Assembly: GCA_003971905.1 (NCBI GenBank)
Contig: RSEE01000068.1
Span: 1 to 64,000, forward strand
Origin: Moniliella sp. 'wahieum'
Lineage: Eukaryota; Basidiomycota; Moniliellomycetes; Moniliellales; Moniliellaceae
Direction of reading: 5' to 3'
Length of the DNA: 64,000 nucleotides
A model generated the notes under the pieces. It ran no database searches. It was not told where the DNA came from and worked only from the letters and a program-made list of their open reading frames with translations. Shown in pieces: positions 1-11,414 of the stretch (positions are counted from its first letter, which is position 1; every line of letters begins with the position of its first letter). The position numbers and the translations under genes are program-made.

Positions 1-2217
1 ATCCTGTAGGCCTTTGCCATTCGTACTCCGTGCTTTGAGCACAGAGATGAGCCGGGAGCTCCCGGCGGTCAAACGGGACAGGTTCCCACCTGAGCCATAC
101 AAAGGCGGATCAAAATCGGGGCTGCTGGAATCCGATTGTCCTCCCGCCGACTTTTGGGTGTCAGGCCGAGGTTCGTATGGACGGGATGGAGAGAACGTAG
201 AGAGGAAGTTCCATTCGCCACGGACGAAGCCACTGCACGCATGGGGTTCATACTTGCGGAGGGCTCGAAGGACTTGCTGGTCAGATTGCTCTTCCGGCCC
301 GGTTTGTTGTTTCCGTCGTCGCCGCGCCCGCTACTTCGCTTCCACGCTTAAACACAGTAAACTTGGATCGCATTGACCGCGTTTTGTCCAAGTTGCTGCG
401 ATCCATTGTTTCCAGCTGGGCACGGTATTCGGGCGGGATGACCTCAGAGAGGACAAAACCAAGCGCCTTCCGTGCGCGGGTCCAAGTCTTCCTGCTCTTG
501 CCACCCGCCGACAGGGATGGAGGTGGGCGTGGGGACCGACTTGTACTGCAGCACCACAAAGTTAGCTGGGCGGTGCGATAGGTCATCGCGGTTGCTCCAC
601 CTGCCACCGAGGAGGTACTCCGCCCAGACCTCGGCAAACATGGGATCAAAGTGGGGCGCCACCTCTCCGGGCGCCGAGGGAGAGGAGATGATCCTTGGTT
701 GGGTAGAGTAGGGGAACGAAGGCAGACGATCGGTGGCCTGTCTTAGACGCTGAAGGAGTGCCTGCCTTTCGTCTGGCCGTGGCTCGCGCGCCACTTCGAA
801 CTGGGCTTCGAACTCTAGGATGGAATCGAGATTGTCTCCTCGCCAAACCCAGCATGCTCAAAGTCAGACCAGACCACCGCGTTGGGTCGCACTCTCTGGC
901 GTTTGCGTTGCGTTTCAGTCAAGTCAAACTGCAACTTGCTTTCGTCGGTGGCTTCAAACCCAGTAGAAGCAAAGCTGCCCCACTCTGCCTCGGCAAGGGA
1001 GGAGGCCGACTGTATGCCCGACTGGGCCGGTAGCTGTTGCAGGGCAAGTCCAAACGGCGCCGATGCACTTTGTCTGGGCGTTGTCGTCCCGCCCTGTACG
1101 CCACCGGTAAAGCAAAGCAGTTGCGTGTCCGTGCCGAAAACTGTGGCCGCGCTCCGTACTGATCGTTCTGGGACAAACACGCGTCCCACTCCCCACAGCC
1201 CTGGACGGGAGCCAAGCAGGCCGTCTGCACCAGGTCGGGACTGTACAGTGGCACATTCCACTCCAGCACGGTCACCGGTTCCTGATGGATGTGGGGCTTG
1301 ACCTGCCTCCCGTCCCCCCCATCTCGCATGACTGCCACATAACGCCACATGCTCTTGTAACCGGACAGGCAGCGGGGAGCTAGCCCCCACCTCGCGAATG
1401 TACGCCAGAAGAAGATGCTCCGCCGCATGCCCGCCTGCACGTACGCGGCATATGTCAACCCAAACGTTCATCCTCTGGTAGACCAAACAGCAGCGGACCA
1501 AAACTCGCCCCAGTCGTGAGGGAGTCATTCCATTCTTCAGGGAGTAGGCCACCGTCGATGAGAGAAGGGAGAAAAGCGATTTGGAGGAGACTCCGTTCGT
1601 TCGGACCCAGCTGAGAAGCAAAGAGAGAAAAAGCTTGGGGCGGGAAGCCGGAGCCTATTCGTAGCGTCAGTCAGAACCATGTGTGGGTGGGGGGGGACGG
1701 GAAGGCAACTGAAGAGGGGGGAGGTAACGCACGTTGTTCGGTTGCGCGCCACTGGATGTACGTGCTAACCGGAGGAAACCTCGATGCTGCGTAGCAAGGG
1801 TATCGGGAGCGCCTGTTGCGAACGAAGAAGAGCAGCTACTCTGCTACGAATCCGACACAGAGCCCATTTAATGAGTGCTGCCAGGTCCACCGGGTTGGCA
1901 AACGCACATTTGGGCAAAGGCAGGCGGGATGGGTTGGTCGGGCGACGGGGCGTGTGGGGTAAAGGTTGCTGGAGGCTGGGTGGGAGTAAGGGCGGGGAGG
2001 CCCAAGTAGGCACGCAGCAGGGAGGCGCAGCCGTCGGGGCTGAGGCCTATGGCGAGGGGGGAGAAGAGAAGGGGCGTGTCGAGGGCGCGCTGGCGGATGT
2101 GGGTGCCGCAGAGACGCACCAACGCCTCGACACGCGGAGCATCGAGCTCGATGTCTGCGGGGGGGACGAGGGCTCCATAGGAGCGCACGAGCCGGCAGCG
2201 GAGGCTTGGCCCGCCAT
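1..2217 (-). CDS. Msb1/Mug8-type Rho-GAP-like morphogenesis protein, 3' end off the left edge, frameshifted
   Basis: Family role: Msb1/Mug8 proteins act with Rho/Cdc42 signalling in polarised growth of fungi. The N-terminal part (about 2190-1870) reads VEALVRLCGTHIRQRALDTP, the middle (1621-1500) NGVSSKSLFSLLSS then AYSLKNGMTPSRLGR, and about 905-850 LQFDLTETQRK then VVWSDFEHAGFG; further on come LGGRWSNRDDLSHR, LQYKS and SEVIPPEYRAQL. All are in the order I know for this family. An intron with a GTGCGT donor and a CTTCTCAG acceptor probably ends near 1613. Frames change near 1910, 838 and 465. The change near 465 is repaired by shortening TTTT to TTT, the one near 838 by adding a base. The ATG at 2217 is tentative, because the Pro-rich open frame continues upstream. 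The tail below 280 is Ser/Pro-rich and open to base 1. Confidence 0.72.
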
Positions 2218-3180
2218 GGCCAGTGCGCTGCGCGCTGCGCGCCAGAGGCCGAGGCCGAGCCAGAGGCGGAGCGGGCGCGGGCGCGCGCAGGCGCAGAGGG
2301 CGGTGCAGGCGCAGGAGGCGAGAGGTCCAGTGCGCTCTTCCACGGCTCGAGAGGCGGGAGGGAGGCGGCGGAGGAGGAGCGGAGCGGGGGCGGAGGGGGG
2401 GGCGGGGGAGAGGGCGAAGATGGCGGGCGCAATGCTCGGCCGGCGCTGAGGCGCGGCGGCAGCGCAGCGGGCAGGCGGGCGGAGGAGCAAACGCAGGCGG
2501 CGGCGCGGCGCGGCGTGGTGGGCGAGTCCAAGCGGCTGGTGGGGAGGGCCAGGGAGGTGTTGACGGGGAGATCGGCCGCGAGGGAGAGGGTCAGCGGCAG
2601 GCCTAACCACGCCCGGCCACGCCCAGGCAGGGTGACATGTGACAGCCATCGGCTATCCTCGCAGCCGTGCGGAGTCCCGACAGCCTCGAGTCGCCAACTC
2701 TTTTACTCGACGCGCGCTGCCCCACTGCCCGCCAACACTGCCCCCGTCCCCACAGCCGTCCTGTGTGCGCTGGTGCGCCTCTGTCACACACCCTGACATG
2801 TCATGCATCGTGTCACCCGCCTATCACTTCCTCGGCACCTGTCCACAAAAATGTCACCCCCGCCGCCACTCCCCACACCCACACACTCCACCCTCATCCA
2901 CCCATCGACCGTCGCCATGCCATTCCTGCCGCCAGGCTGTGCCGTGGGCGAGACGTCTCCCACGCATCGGACCCCGCCGAGGCAACCCATCACCACTGGC
3001 GTTGCCTGCAGCATCCGGAAAAAACGAAACGGTCGAGTCCGCACCAGCACCGCTGCACCGTTCATCAGGAGCGCTTTTGGCGACCCGCATGGGGTGTGGC
3101 ACCAGGCCAATTCGAAACAGGGGTCATCGTCCACATGGCCACAGGCCAACCAAAGAGTGGCGCAGAGTGTATCCGTGGGA
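2218..3180. other. Intergenic, no gene recognised
   Basis: The segment contains GC-rich, Pro/Arg-biased open frames on both strands next to the Msb1-like start, then C-rich sequence with no conserved protein signature. It may hold the Msb1-like 5' leader or an N-terminal low-complexity extension. Confidence 0.5.
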
Positions 3181-3185
3181 AGCGT

Positions 3186-3422
3186 GATGATACCTGGAGT
3201 GAAGATGGTCTCCTCGAGGGTGATGCAATCGCACTGGTGGTGGTGGTGGTCTATAAGCCAACCATCAACGCCTACAGAGGAACATCAAGCAGCGATTCGC
3301 CCCAGGGGTTAAGCTGCGGAACAAGGAAAAACAGGAGAGAGAAGACAACGGAACTCCTATAGGCCTGAGGAAGAACTGAAGGGACGTTGACCGAAAAGCA
3401 CGTACGAGCCACTCGGTTGCTC
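3186..3422 (+). repeat. Dispersed repeat family, copy A
   Basis: This interval aligns with 9958-10205 (same strand) and 18562-18786 (opposite strand). Shared landmarks in order: a gatgatac/gatgag start, GATGCAATCGCACTGGTGG, a short GGT run, AGCCAACC, CAACGCCTACAGAGGAAC, GCTGCGGAACAAGG, GGCCTGAGGAAGAACTGAAG and a final GAGCCAC hairpin-like end. No coding potential and no clear terminal repeats were seen. Confidence 0.75.
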
Positions 3423-4286
3423 CACATTGTCTCGAGAGACTATAGGATAAGTACATCAGAGTTAGCGAACGGAGACGTTGACCGTATAGACGGTTGAACG
3501 TTGAAGGGCAAATGATCCGGGTTCTGGTGTATGTATATATGATGTAAGATGCATGGGGTGGATGAGGTGGAGCAGCCATTGTAAGAGGAAGCATGTCTTG
3601 TTCCTGCGGGTCTTGATGCATCTAATGCCCGACCTCCTTTTATCTCCGGCGCCAGCATGGAAGCTGGGACGTTGAACGTTGACGCCATAGTATACCGATT
3701 GCGAACAAGCGTTTACTCAACAAGGCCATACAACCACTAGCACACTTGCTGCACATATGGCCTCAGCGCAAGGCGATTAGCGAGGTGGCGCAGATGCGCC
3801 GTGCATTGGATCGGCTGATTGACGAAAATCCACAGTCCACACGCACGAGGGAAGGGTTCAACTTGAATGTTAAACGTTAAACGTAACGTTAACACTAGTA
3901 CGTCAAGGCAGCCATTGGCCTTAACAGTGTTGATAAGGACTTTAATGACCCCACCCGCCACACCCCCGCTTTTCCGCGGCTTTCCCCTCCGCGGCTCTCC
4001 TCCATTTAATTCCCATCCGGCACGCACGGGCCCACGTGCCACCACGGCGCGTGCTGGCCTTCCTACGGACACAAGCGCCCACACCTCGGCGCCGCTCCAC
4101 TAGCCCCATTCAGCCTCTGCTCGCCAGACGCGACAACAGGCGACAAGTCAAGATGCCTGACTCTCATCCCAGGCGAAATGTATATATGTGCGGTAGATGG
4201 CCGCCTCTCTTCGCCTCCCCTTAGGGTTAGTGCTCCACCTGATACGCACCCCGCCTCCAAGTAACTCTACAGACACCACCGTTCCC
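3423..4286. other. Intergenic upstream of the dehydrogenase gene
   Basis: No gene was recognised. AT-richer sequence with GAACGTT-type repeats (3660-3690 and 3863-3895) leads to a TATATAT box at about 4181-4187, roughly 100 bp upstream of the ATG at 4287. Confidence 0.5.
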
Positions 4287-5200
4287 ATGTCGGCCGCACC
4301 CAAGATTGTTCAGCAACTGAAAGGCCAGCGCTCCGTCGTGCTGGGGGGCACGTCTGGGATTGGCTATGCGATTGCCTCGGGCCTGGTGGAAGAAGGAGCG
4401 CGCGTGCTTGTCGCCTCGTCTTCAGCGAGCAAAGTCGAGGCGGCTGTCCAGTCTCTGTCAGACCCCAAGGCGCAGTACAATGCATCTGCTTCCCGTGTCG
4501 CAGGGCGGGTGATCGATCTAGGCCAGGGGGCCAAGACGGAAGCCGCGTTGGAGACGTTGTTGCCTCGCTCCCGCCCGATTGGGAGGGCAAGGTAGACAAT
4601 GTTGTGTTTACCGCCTCTCCCTTGCTGGTCCGGCCATTGGGCCCATTGATCAGTTGGACTATGCGACGGCAGTCAAGACGTTCGAGGGACGCATTGGCGT
4701 TCCTCTCCTGATCGCCAAGGTGGCATCGAAATATTTCGCCAAAGGAGGCGCACTGCTTTTTACGGGGGGGATGTTTGTCTTACGTCCCAATCCTTCCATG
4801 GCGGTACGTTCTTTCCCTTCGTTCTTGTATCCCCATATCAGTGTGCGTTCCCCTGTCAAAGAATTTGGCACTGACATGAGCATGTGCATGGTTCGTCATA
4901 TGTGCACAGCTGGTTAGCATCTCTGCCACGCTTTCCTCGCTTGCTCAGACCATTTCCTTGGACTATGCCCAATCGGGCTTAAATGTACGTGTGAATGTGG
5001 TTTCCTGTGGGCCGGTCGACACCCCACTTTATTCTTCCTTCCCGCGGGCTGCCCAGGATGCGCTCAACAGCCATCTTGTCACCAAGAAGCCAGCCAGTCC
5101 CTTCACTATTGCGCAGTCGTACCTTTCCCTTCTCAAGGATACCACTGTCATTGGCCAGACCATCCTGTCCGATTCGGGATACGTCGCCAGCCCGCCTTGA
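4287..5200 (+). CDS. Short-chain dehydrogenase/reductase family protein, lacking the usual YxxxK, frameshifted
   Basis: Rossmann-fold SDR, presumably NAD(P)-dependent; substrate unknown. GGTSGIG about 25 residues in is the nucleotide-binding turn, followed by EEGARVLVASSSASKVEAAV (second strand and helix), DNVVFTAS (the NNAG-like position), GGALLFTGGMF, and NVVSCGPVDTPLY, the usual SDR proline loop. Where most SDRs have Tyr-x-x-x-Lys, this one reads SISATLSSLAQT, so the standard catalytic pair is missing. An intron spans 4804-4909 (donor GTACGT, acceptor GCACAG). Two single-base losses, near 4570 and near 4640 (in a GGGCCC run), break the frame; adding one base at each restores it. Length (about 265 aa) fits the family. 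The start is the first ATG in frame with the Rossmann motif, after a TATATAT box. Confidence 0.82.
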
Positions 5201-7615
5201 ACCACCAAAAGGCAAAATGGTTGAGAAGCACTGGGAGGATTTGGTTGCTCTTTCATTTTCTGGCTGTGTCCTCTCCCTTGTGCCATACTCCTTCCTGTGG
5301 ACTCAAGACCGTACCCTCATCTCCTTTCCCTGGTGTATAGTGCGTATACACGTAGTACCTCTCTGTAGTAGCAGCAGCGTGAGACCTTTATTATAAGCCT
5401 CTTGCCTTACCTGTCGCATCCAGAAACCATCCCATCAACGTTCGTCCCATCTTGTATTCAGAGTTCGGTGTGATATGCATGTAAGGCAACCTCCGCATTT
5501 TTTTTGCAGGAAGAAAGCACCATCACATTTGGTATCTGTATACTACCAACAGCGAAGTTCGAATGCCCTCCCAGTCTAGAAAAGCCTACATCTCCCCGCC
5601 GTTGTGTGTTTCCTGTGTTTCGCGCGAGTCCTCCGTACTGAGTATTTATTGTCCGTTCGACCACATCCAGTTGTGCTTCTCGTTGTCAGAAGAGTAACAT
5701 GACTCATGGCATGTGACAGGCCTCATGCATGACGCCGCTGCTGGGAGCCTATGCGGTCCGGTTCCACGTCCTGTAGCTAGATAAGGTTATCGACCATGCG
5801 CACCAAATTGCTCTCCTATTCCGGTGGGGGGAGGGGTCTGAAGAACGAGGAAAACGCCATAGATTACTTAGTACTGCCAGCTGCGCGATCACCTCGCTGG
5901 CAAATTTAGTTTCACCCTGCCTCACGGGTTTCGCCCTGTGCCCTGTGCTCTGTCTCCTGTGCCGTTCTTCATTCCGCCTCTGCTCTTGTTTCTTTCCCAC
6001 GAACAAGATTGGCACATGCGCTGACTTGGGTCTGCGCTCTGCTCTCGTAGGCTTAACGCAGTTGTCCCTCGACTGTTCTGAGTGAGAAGAGTGAGACCAC
6101 CACGTTTCCCTGGGCCTTCTGCCTCATCACTATTTCATTAGTCACTTCGAAACGTCGTTACTTTTGCGTGGAAGACTGATACTGGCCGGTGAAAGTCTTC
6201 TAGAAAGCATCGCTACAACCCGCTTGCTTGGATTGGGGCTGGCGAGGTAAGCCGATGTGGAGATATTTTGCTTTGCGGGGTTCCATTCTAGAATGCGACC
6301 GAGTACTCCGACCAAGGACACTGGGCACTGCGAGTTACTGAGCGCGTGGAGTCCGTCGAACGTTGAACGTTGAACGTGAATGTTAAAAACTACGTACACG
6401 CTGGCCATTGACTAGCTATTGACTGCAGAAGTGTTGCATGTTGAGTACTGAGTAAGACTGAGTTAGCCATACTGAGTACGTTGGTGTTTCCCTTCGAGCT
6501 TCACTGGCTTAACCCGCCCCTTGGCTGTCCCCAGGCTGCGCCTTAGTAGGAGAGGTGGCGTGGAGACAAAGGGTGGCCAGGGGCAAAGGGCGAGCTTGCT
6601 CTAGTCGCTCGGTCCCCAAGGCCTAAGGGGCCTAAGGCCTAAGGCCTAAAGCCTAAAGCCCAAGGCCCAAGGCCCAACACGCACGAGCATGCTGCCATGT
6701 CACAGTCGCTAACCCCGACCTGCGTGATGCGTGACCGGTGACTGGACAAGCGCGCGCGTGACCCCAACGTCTTCCCCAGCTGGCCTAGCTGGCCTAGCCC
6801 CGCAGTTGGAGCTTGTGAGAGGTGTGGCCAGTGAGCGATTGGTGGGGTCTTGGCGTTCTGAGGCCTAGGCCTCAGGTCTGGGCGAACCATTGCATTCCCC
6901 AGGCCTTGGAGCAAGGTTGGACTTCTGGGTTGGTAAGCCCCTAAGGCCTAAGGCCTAATCAGGGTAACATGTAACGCGCAAGGTGCACCCAATCCCATCC
7001 CCTGGTTGGCGTTTCCCACCTGGTTTCGGCTGGCCTGTGTAGTCAGTCCCTATTAGCGGCGAGCCTCCTCGCAACGCTGCCCCCTACCCAACCACGCTGT
7101 GACATGTGGCAATGTGACATGCTAGTCACATTTGGCACCAGGCCGATAATCGATAATCGATAAGGCCTGCCCATCCGCCAAGCAGGTCTGAGGATTAGGC
7201 CTGAGGGCCTGAGGGTCTGAGGGCCTGAGGGGGCTGGGTTGGCGCTACTATCGTAAACGTGAGTCGAGAGCACAAGGGTTGAATTGAAGTTGAAGGTCAC
7301 CTGGGCGGGGGGGGTGGGCGCACGGCTGTCTGGGACTTGCGCCGGGCATCCCTGTGCGCCAGCCTATCGTACTGCTTGCGGGTACCCATCCTCGATCCGG
7401 GCCGCCGCATCTGCCCGGCGGGTCCCATCCGTACGGCGAGAGCGAGTGACTAGGCCACGCTTGCACTGGGCTCGTCTATAACCCCTTCCCCCCGCTTCGT
7501 CAGCCCGCTCACAGCCCGCAAACAAAGACACAGCATGGTTCGTAGTGCGCGCCAGGAGCGAATCCTGGCCGGGGGAAGAAGCAGAAAGGGAGCAAGGGAC
7601 AAGGGAGGAAAAGAG
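5201..7615. other. Intergenic with heptamer repeats, no gene recognised
   Basis: The stretch lies 3' of the dehydrogenase and 3' of the endosulfine gene. It holds AACGTTG repeats (6359-6377), AGGCCTA repeats (6618-6672 and 6943-6958), ATCGATA repeats (7145-7165) and a GGCCTGAG-type array (7195-7235). Open frames here are short and match no family I know. Confidence 0.6.
6618..6672. repeat. AGGCCTA heptamer repeat, decaying
   Basis: AGGCCT occurs at 6619-6624, 6635-6640 and 6642-6647 (the last two exactly 7 apart), then degenerates to AAAGCCT and AAGGCCC copies. Further AGGCCTA copies are at 6944-6956 and around 20549-20620. Confidence 0.8.
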
Positions 7616-7672
7616 CAACCAAGCAACCAAGCAACCAAGCAACCAAGCAACCGAGCAACCGAGCAAGAAAGC
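7616..7672 (+). repeat. Period-8 tandem repeat (AACCAAGC)
   Basis: At least four near-perfect copies of AACCAAGC run from 7616, grading into AACCGAGC and AAGAAAGC variants. The tract ends about 75 bp from the 3' end of the endosulfine gene. Confidence 0.85.
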
Positions 7673-7745
7673 AAGAAAGCAAGCCGTGGTCTTGGCTCGG
7701 CCCAGTCTGGCCCGGATCGGATCGGGTCCCCCCACTCCCCTCCAC

Positions 7746-8605
7746 CTAGCCCATCACCGTATCCTCCGCATCAGCGGCGGAGAAAACTTTCCCTGGAGAG
7801 GTGAGACGAGGTGCGGGTCGGCCGGTCGTCTTCCGGGATGGATTCGCCGGGGTGGGCAGTGTGGCTTGCCGCGGCGGTTGGCCCGGGAGGGAAAAGGAGC
7901 CCGAGACGCTGGACCGGCCGTGGGGGGAGCCAGCGTGGTGGATGGGGATGGTGGATACGCGCGCATGGGTGGTCGGGAGCCCGTCGTAGGCATACAAGCT
8001 ACTGCCCAGCGGGCTGCCTGCGATCGAGCCACGAGGCGCACCGGGCGCGGCCGATCCGGCACCGGGCCCTGTTGGGCCGAGGGAGAGGGTGCGGGCAATG
8101 GGCGAGGACGGGCGGGCCCGGGAGAGTGGCGGACCGTGGCAGGGGAGGGGCATCGAGCGGAGCCGAAGCTGCAGCCCGCGGGCTGGACGGGGAGACGGGT
8201 GCCGGTGGAGGCAAAAAGGGCGCCATCTCTCGGGGGGGAGCTCTTCGGGCGCACCGACGGTGGCCGAGCCCGGCTGCTCGGCCGAGGCAAAGCTAAAGCC
8301 AGCCTCAACGTGCGGCGAGGCGGGGGGGGACGTCGATGGTGCCGGCGCCCAGTGCCTGCGGGGTGGCGATTTGCTGGCCTACATCCGTGTCGGGAGACTG
8401 GCCGGCCTGCTTCAGCGCATAGTCGCCCGAGTCAAAGTACTTGCGCTCCTTGAGGCGCTGCTGCAGCCAGGGTTTCTTGCCGGGCAGCTTGCCGCCGTAG
8501 CGCGCCGCGAGCTGGGCCTCTTCCGCTGCAAAGGGGGCCTGGAGGGGGGGGGGGGGGTGAGTGGTCGGAAGCGGGGGAGGGGGGGAGGCGGAGACGTACG
8601 GCCAT
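7746..8605 (-). CDS. Endosulfine/ARPP-19 family protein (Igo1-like), frameshifted C-terminus
   Basis: Family role: after phosphorylation by Greatwall/Rim15 kinase, endosulfines inhibit PP2A-B55 and control quiescence and mitotic entry. The signature KYFDSGDYAL lies near residue 40, after RYGGKLPGKKPWLQQRLKER, the conserved basic stretch; the Ser in FDSGDY is the family phosphosite. The start exon is only ATGGCC (8600-8605). The intron 8539-8599 has donor GTACGT and acceptor CTCCAG, and the joined product begins MAAPFAAEEAQLAARYGG. After the core the frame closes at 8305; a Ser/Pro/Gly-rich tail appears to continue through two or three frame changes to 7746, with GSIAGSPLGSSLYAYDG near 8010. 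Core identification is firm; the tail is inferred. Confidence 0.85.
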
Positions 8606-9957
8606 TGTGGGAGGGACGGGGTGGGGATGGGGGGAGGGGATGGGAGGCAAGCACTGGTGGGCGGATGGACTGGAGCTGGCAGGCTGGGCCGGGGGCGGGA
8701 GGAGGCGTGGGTGATGGGGGGGGGGGTGACGGGCGGCAGGGGGCAGACAGACAGGGCAGGCAAGCTGCAAGGGCCAGCCAGCGTGCGCATGGCTTGGCTG
8801 CTGCCCGGCCGTCGCCGTGGCTGGGGGCGTGTGGTGGGGTGCGGCGTGGTGCTGCGCCGGGCGAAACAAAGCGACGCGGGAGCGTGCCAGCACGCAGCAC
8901 ACCGCACCCGCTGCCCCAGCGCCACTGTGGGCAGGCGGCGCACGGGCCCAGCCAGCGCGTATCAATATTCAATCTCCAGCACCCAGTGTGTCGCATGTCA
9001 CTAGTGTCACTGTGCAGTATCAGTCCGCTGTATGCGGCTGCTGCGGCGGCTGGGGCAGCCGGGCGACAGCAGGCGGCCACTGGCAGGCGCGATCGCATGC
9101 GACGGCGCTGGCGCAGTGCGGCCGCTGCACCGAACCGATTGCATCGCATCTCGATCGCAAGATGCCAGCAGCAGTCCTCGTACTCAGTATGCGCAACGTA
9201 CTCACCCCATCAGGCATCCCGTCGTTCATTCCCACAATCAGCGCTCAGCCGCGGCATTAAACCCCAGCTGTCCCCTGCTGCGTGCTTGTGCTGCCTTAGG
9301 TAACCCACCCGTCTCTACTTTCAGTTCGAGATTCGATGGCATCTGACATGGTGGGACCAGCACCCGCACGCGCACCAAGCAACCCCTTTTGCCGACGATG
9401 CAGGGATCGCCCCCACGACAGGCCACCCCCACCCAATCCCCTGTGTGGCTGCAAAAACAACTCAGCAGGTAGCCCACCCGCATGCCTCATGCCTCCCCTC
9501 CCTGCCAGCCCCTCCCAGATCCCACGTCCAAGTGGGTCCGTTGGGTTACTGCGCCCTCTCACACCTCACCGGTCTCACCACGCATAGTAATGTCCGCGAT
9601 GTTTTCGCGCAACTCCAACTGGGCCCCATGATCCATCTGATCGATGCCAACCGCACCAACAAGTCCTCAGGTTCCAAACTCATTGCGGGTGTCTTTGGAC
9701 CACGTGGAATGGTCCCACCATGTTGGGACACTCCTACCCTGTGGCCCCACAGGGCGACATCGATATACCGTGGCGAGGGGGGGGGGCATTGGTTCCACCT
9801 ATAGCTGCGTAGAAAAGATGCGGTTGTACCAACGAGACTGTATAACGTCTCCAAGTCGCCTGCGCAAGTGCATCTGCTGCAACCCGCTGGTCAGTCAATG
9901 AAAGTGGCGTGCACGGCCGCCGTACATTCAGCAGGCTTTTGCCACTCCCTCACTATC
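8606..9957. other. Intergenic, no gene recognised
   Basis: Upstream of the endosulfine gene the sequence is very GC-rich to about 9150 with long but compositionally biased open frames. From 9330 to 9800 a plus-strand open stretch contains FAQLQLGPMIHLIDANR and could be a remnant, but I cannot assign it to a family. Confidence 0.4.
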
Positions 9958-10205
9958 TGATGATGAGATCTAGAATGATGGAGCTCTGATAGTCCTCCAG
10001 GGTAGTGCACGCACTAGTGGTGGTAGTGGTGGACTAATCAGCCAACCAACCACGCCGAAAGATGAACTTGACCATCAAGCAGCCAGTCGCCACCAGAGGC
10101 TAGGCTGCGGGCCAGGGAAAACAGAAGCGAGACAACAGTGCAATGACTCCTATAGACCTGAGGCCTGAGGCCGAGAGACTGAAGGAACAGTTGGCCAAAA
10201 CGCCA
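9958..10205 (+). repeat. Dispersed repeat family, copy B
   Basis: Diverged copy of the element at 3186-3422: it starts gatgatgag, has a GGTGGTAGTGGTGG run, then AGCCAACCAACC, GTCGCCACCAGAGGCTAGG, CAGGGAAAACAG, ACTCCTATAGACCTGAGG and ACTGAAGGAACAGTTGGCC. Confidence 0.65.
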
Positions 10206-11414
10206 AAGCCACCAACACTGCGGGCAATCCCAATGTCCGTGTGGATTGCCCGCAAGTCAGTTGCACTAGCAACTGTTGGCCCCGAGATCTGAGTACTCGG
10301 CGTCCGTCCGTCGCAACTGCACTGGGACAAAGATAGAGTCCACCCAGTGGAAAAAGTTTGCTAGTACGAACGGTAATTATCCCGAGATCGTGCAGGCTAT
10401 GCCCAAGCATGCATCATCATTGATGCCTCGGGGCCTTAAGGTCCTCATCATGGACTAGGCCAACTCCCAACCTATATATTGAAGCAACAGCAAATGTGAC
10501 CTCTCTTTTGCTCTGCTCGTCCGGCCAATAAGCCGATACTGACGTTGCTAGATTCTGAGCGACGTGGCAAGGGCAGTAGCCAGCAGGCAGGGGGTAGAAA
10601 AAAGGAAGGCGCTAAGGGTCAAACCTAAGGTCAGGAACGGAAGGAGGATATAGAAAGGGCGTCGGAGAGAGGCCAGTGATCCTGCTGCGCGTGGCGCTGG
10701 CATCACAAAAGTCCATTAGTGTGACGTGTGACATCACATGTGACGTGAGTGGTGGCTGCCAGAGGCTGTCTGCGACCCTACCGTTTCGGTCGAAACACCA
10801 ACAACGCAACAGTCCTCACTAGGTCTGAGGTCGGAGGTTGCATGTTACATTGACAGCCTAGTAGTAGGGACTACCGGTGGTAATCGGCAAAACGGTTGTT
10901 GAGCCTATAGGCCATGGGTGAGGCAGCCCAGATCACTGGGGCTCTACGGCAATTCCAAGTTCCTGTCGAACTCACTCGGCCCTGTCTAGCCCCCATAGCA
11001 CAACTTTGCTCGGCGTGCTCAGGCTGAGCCCTGAAGCTCAGGCTGAACCAACCGAACACCAGGGAAGGAAGACAACAGTGTGCGACATATAGCACTTCAT
11101 GGCCATGCGCACCATGCATCCTGCATCCTGCATCCTGCGTCCTGCGTCCTACATCCTACATCCTACTTCCTACTTACGCCATCCCCGTCCTAGCCGGCAG
11201 CTCCGGTGTGCACGACGTGCACGATGGACAGGCATCTTTGCCAACAACAACAGTAGTGTACTAGGCGGGCCGGCCACCAAGCGGGTGCAGGCTGGTACAA
11301 TGGCGGTCACTTATAACCGCATGACAGGGGGGGTGGGGGGGGGGCAAGGAAGAAACCCCAGCGCTTGGGGCAAAGGCAAACGTGGAGCCGTAGGGCCGGA
11401 CAGACCGGGGGCGA
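10206..11414. other. Intergenic between dispersed repeat and TPR gene
   Basis: No gene recognised. A CATCCTG-type array (period 7, drifting to CGTCCTG and CATCCTA) lies at 11113-11172, and a short sequence at 11060-11085 weakly resembles the dispersed repeat. Confidence 0.5.

Noticed and set aside
4218-4226. TTAGGG-like telomeric sequence near 4220 and 14458
   Set aside because: Single isolated TTAGGGTTA matches, not tandem arrays, and genes lie on both sides.
8089-9303. Plus-strand open frame of 404 codons
   Set aside because: Antisense to the endosulfine start region and its GC-rich upstream sequence; composition is Gly/Arg/Ala with no domain.
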